Source: an uncultured Clostridia bacterium
Lineage (GTDB): Bacteria > Bacillota_A > Clostridia > UMGS1840 > HGM11507
Length of the DNA stretch: 6,519 bases
Assembly (NCBI GenBank): GCA_934403665.1
Contig: CAKRUL010000082.1
Coordinates: 1-6,519, forward strand
Reading direction: 5' to 3'
Position 1 is the first letter of the stretch; each line of letters opens with the position of its first letter. This document shows, in pieces, positions 4,764 to 6,519 of this stretch. Below the pieces are notes generated by a model, which saw only the letters and a program-made list of their open reading frames with translations, searched no databases and had not been told where the DNA came from. Position numbers and translations under genes: made by a program.

Positions 4764-5951
4764 ATGTTAAACAAAAAAACGATTGAGGACATTGATGTTT
4801 CCGGAAAAAAAGTTTTGGTGAGATGTGATTTTAACGTACCGTTGGATGCGGACAAAAACATTACGGATGAAAACAGAATCATCGGTGCACTGCCTACGAT
4901 CAAATATCTGATCGGGAAGGGTGCGAAAGTCATTCTTTGCAGCCATCTCGGCAGACCGAAGGGTGAATTCAATGAAAAATACAGTCTGAAACCTGTTGCC
5001 AAAAGATTATCAGAAGTTTTGGGGCAGGAAGTGAAAATGGCAGACGATGTTATCGGAGAAAGTGCGAAAAAGCTTGCAGCTTCTCTGAAAGACGGCGAAG
5101 TGATGCTGTTGGAAAACGTGCGTTTCCATAAAGAAGAAGAGAAAAATGATCCGGCGTTCGCAAAAGAATTGGCTTCCCTGGCTGAAATTTATGTCAATGA
5201 TGCATTTGGAACAGCGCACAGAGCGCACGCTTCCACAGAGGGAGTTGCAAATTATCTGCCTGCTGTCTGCGGTTATCTGATTAAAAAAGAAATTGAAATC
5301 ATGGGCAAAGCATTGGCTGATCCGGCAAGACCGTTTGTCACCATTCTCGGCGGCGCGAAAGTTTCCGATAAAATCGGCGTTATCAATAATCTGATTGATA
5401 AGGTAGACGCTTTGGTCATCGGGGGCGGTATGGCTTATACCTTCCTGAAAGCAAAAGGCGGAGAGATCGGTCAGTCTATCTGTGAGGACGATAAACTGGA
5501 TTTGGCGAAAGAACTGTTGAAAAAAGCGGAGGAAAAGGGTGTGAAGATCCTTCTTCCGATTGATAATATCGCCGCGAAAGAGTTTAACAACGATGCGGAA
5601 TCCATGATTGTTGACGCAGGGAAAATCCCGGCAGGTTATCAGGGATTAGACATCGGACCCAAAACGATTGAATTGTTCAAAGAAACTCTGGAAAAAGCCA
5701 AAACCATTATATGGAACGGTCCGATGGGCGTGTTTGAAATGCCGAATTTTGCAAACGGAACCAAAGCAATTGCAGAAATCGTTGCAAACGCCGATGCGGT
5801 TACCATCATTGGCGGCGGAGATTCTGCTGCAGCTGTAGAACAGCTCGGATTTGCAGATAAAATGACCCACATCTCCACCGGCGGCGGAGCTTCTCTGGAA
5901 TTCCTGGAGGGAATCGAACTGCCCGGAATCGCTGCATTAAACGACAAATAA
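4764..5951 (+). CDS. pgk: Phosphoglycerate kinase
   Basis: This 395-residue, full-length bacterial PGK transfers the acyl-phosphate of 1,3-bisphosphoglycerate to ADP, giving 3-phosphoglycerate and ATP in the cytosol. Both Rossmann-like lobes are complete. N-lobe substrate residues are visible in [12 protein letters not shown] (17-28; Asp22, Asn24), ENRI (36-39; Arg38), SHLGRPKG (60-67; His61, Arg64), [10 protein letters not shown] (117-126; Arg120) and [10 protein letters not shown] (149-158; Arg153). C-lobe nucleotide residues are in GGAKVSDKI (196-204; Lys199, Lys203), [13 protein letters not shown] (220-232), WNGPMGVFE (317-325), [10 protein letters not shown] (348-357; Asp353) and [13 protein letters not shown] (371-383). 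No key residue is missing. It has its own promoter, with predicted Rex and cre sites, and precedes tpiA. No gap gene is next to it, although gap-pgk-tpi clusters are common in Bacillota. Confidence 0.98.
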   Translation: MLNKKTIEDIDVSGKKVLVRCDFNVPLDADKNITDENRIIGALPTIKYLIGKGAKVILCSHLGRPKGEFNEKYSLKPVAKRLSEVLGQEVKMADDVIGESAKKLAASLKDGEVMLLENVRFHKEEEKNDPAFAKELASLAEIYVNDAFGTAHRAHASTEGVANYLPAVCGYLIKKEIEIMGKALADPARPFVTILGGAKVSDKIGVINNLIDKVDALVIGGGMAYTFLKAKGGEIGQSICEDDKLDLAKELLKKAEEKGVKILLPIDNIAAKEFNNDAESMIVDAGKIPAGYQGLDIGPKTIELFKETLEKAKTIIWNGPMGVFEMPNFANGTKAIAEIVANADAVTIIGGGDSAAAVEQLGFADKMTHISTGGGASLEFLEGIELPGIAALNDK

Positions 5952-5963
5952 GAACTTTCACAT

Positions 5964-5988
5964 TTGGGCAGGTGCAATACCTGCCCAA
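5964..5988 (+). terminator. Perfect 10-bp stem-loop between pgk and tpiA (weak terminator or mRNA-processing hairpin)
   Basis: TTGGGCAGGT (5964-5973) and ACCTGCCCAA (5979-5988) pair without mismatch around the loop GCAAT. The stem starts 13 nt after the pgk stop codon. It is strong, with six G-C pairs in ten, but the following bases are TCGATTG; the only T5 run (6003-6007) comes 14 nt later. It is therefore not a textbook intrinsic terminator. It may end part of the transcripts or protect the 3' end of pgk mRNA, setting the pgk to tpiA ratio. There is no T-run on the opposite strand either. Confidence 0.45.
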
Positions 5989-6077
5989 TCGATTGTTTGC
6001 TCTTTTTATGAAAGATACATTGCTCCTGTGAGATCAGACAATCATTTTATATAACAATTCATATTGTGAGAAATTTT

Positions 6078-6083
6078 GGAGGT
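6078..6083 (+). promoter_or_regulatory. Ribosome binding site of tpiA
   Basis: GGAGGT at 6078-6083 is a strong Shine-Dalgarno sequence ending 5 nt before ATG 6089. The 126 nt between the pgk stop and this site hold the hairpin above. They also hold only a weak promoter-like pair, TTGTTT (5993-5998) and TACATT (6016-6021) with a 17-bp spacer, which I do not call as a separate promoter. Confidence 0.8.
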
Positions 6084-6088
6084 ACAAG

Positions 6089-6519
6089 ATGAGAAAGAAA
6101 ATAATTGCCGGAAACTGGAAAATGAATAAAACGCCCAGTGAGACCATTGATTTGATTCGTGAAATCAAAGAAAAAAATCCTTCTGCAGACTGTGACATTG
6201 TTGTATGCACTCCCTTTGTTTGTCTGCCGAATGCTGTGGAAACGGCAAAAGGATCCAATATTAAGGTTGGCGCACAGAATCTCTATTTTGAGGAGAAAGG
6301 AGCATATACCGGTGAAGTTTCTGCGGATATGCTGAAGGATTTGGACGTCGAATATGTGATTATCGGTCATTCTGAGAGAAGACAGTATTTTAATGAAACG
6401 GATGTTACGGTCAATAAAAAGGTCAAAAAGGCATTGGAAAAAGATCTTCTTCCGATTCTTTGTGTAGGAGAAACGTTAACAGACAGAGAGCAGGGCGTTA
6501 CGGAAGATGTCATCAGAAG
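6089..6519 (+). CDS. tpiA: Triosephosphate isomerase, 5' part (runs off the window)
   Basis: The first 143 residues of about 250 are visible; the frame is still open at the window end. The enzyme is a cytosolic TIM-barrel dimer that interconverts dihydroxyacetone phosphate and glyceraldehyde 3-phosphate. Diagnostic motifs are AGNWKMNKT (7-15) with Asn9 and the catalytic Lys11, GAQN (61-64), [12 protein letters not shown] (71-82), [13 protein letters not shown] (89-101) with the electrophilic His94, and PILCVGET (122-129). The catalytic glutamate (around residue 165) and the phosphate-gripping loop 6 lie beyond the window. It follows pgk by 137 nt, the common order in Bacillota glycolytic operons, and is probably at least partly co-transcribed from the pgk promoter. 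No internal anomaly is seen in the visible part. Confidence 0.97.
   Translation, partial: MRKKIIAGNWKMNKTPSETIDLIREIKEKNPSADCDIVVCTPFVCLPNAVETAKGSNIKVGAQNLYFEEKGAYTGEVSADMLKDLDVEYVIIGHSERRQYFNETDVTVNKKVKKALEKDLLPILCVGETLTDREQGVTEDVIR

Overview
The window looks like chromosomal DNA from a low- to mid-GC anaerobic Bacillota, most likely class Clostridia. The reasons are strong AGGAGG/GAGGTGA-type ribosome binding sites, GTG and TTG starts beside ATG, AT-rich sigma-A-like promoters, a ferredoxin-type DUF362 protein, DegV, and a motif matching the Clostridia-type Rex operator. This taxonomic call is inference; no rRNA or other marker is present. All genes are on the + strand and I see no mobile element, CRISPR array, tRNA or rRNA.

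Layout. (1) Bases 2-217 are the 3' end of an ABC-F type ATPase gene (C-terminal coiled coil). (2) Bases 218-486 are non-coding and carry an AT-rich direct repeat, a promoter with a perfect extended -10 (TGCTATAAT), and a leader hairpin. (3) Bases 487-4667 hold a tight five-gene block: an Lrp/AsnC regulator, a PLP aminotransferase, a DUF362 protein with two [4Fe-4S] motifs, a TrmL-like SPOUT tRNA methyltransferase, and a DegV-family fatty-acid-binding protein. Neighbours overlap or are 11-12 nt apart, so one transcript from the promoter near 346-374 is likely. (4) Bases 4668-4763 are a compact control region for glycolysis. (5) pgk (4764-5951) and the 5' part of tpiA (6089 onward, cut by the window end) form a lower-glycolysis unit, separated by 137 nt that contain a perfect 10-bp hairpin.

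How the genes may work together. The regulator/aminotransferase pair resembles the Bacillus subtilis AlaR-AlaT (YugG-YugH) pair, in which an Lrp-type protein controls an alanine transaminase. That suggests amino-acid-responsive control linking pyruvate/alanine to the rest of metabolism, but the substrate is not proven here. DUF362, TrmL and DegV have no evident pathway link and may simply be co-transcribed.

The most interesting signal is the pgk control region. An almost perfect Rex operator (GTGTTAA-AACA-TTAACAA, 17 of 18 positions of the Clostridia-type consensus) overlaps the degV stop codon. A perfect match to the degenerate cre consensus (TGAAATCGCTTGCA) lies across the -35 and spacer of a good promoter (TTGAAA-17-TAAAAT). 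This predicts that pgk-tpiA expression is gated by both NADH/NAD+ ratio (Rex) and carbon status (CcpA). The rest of the window looks like ordinary core genome; I did not find a novel defence system or other exotic locus.
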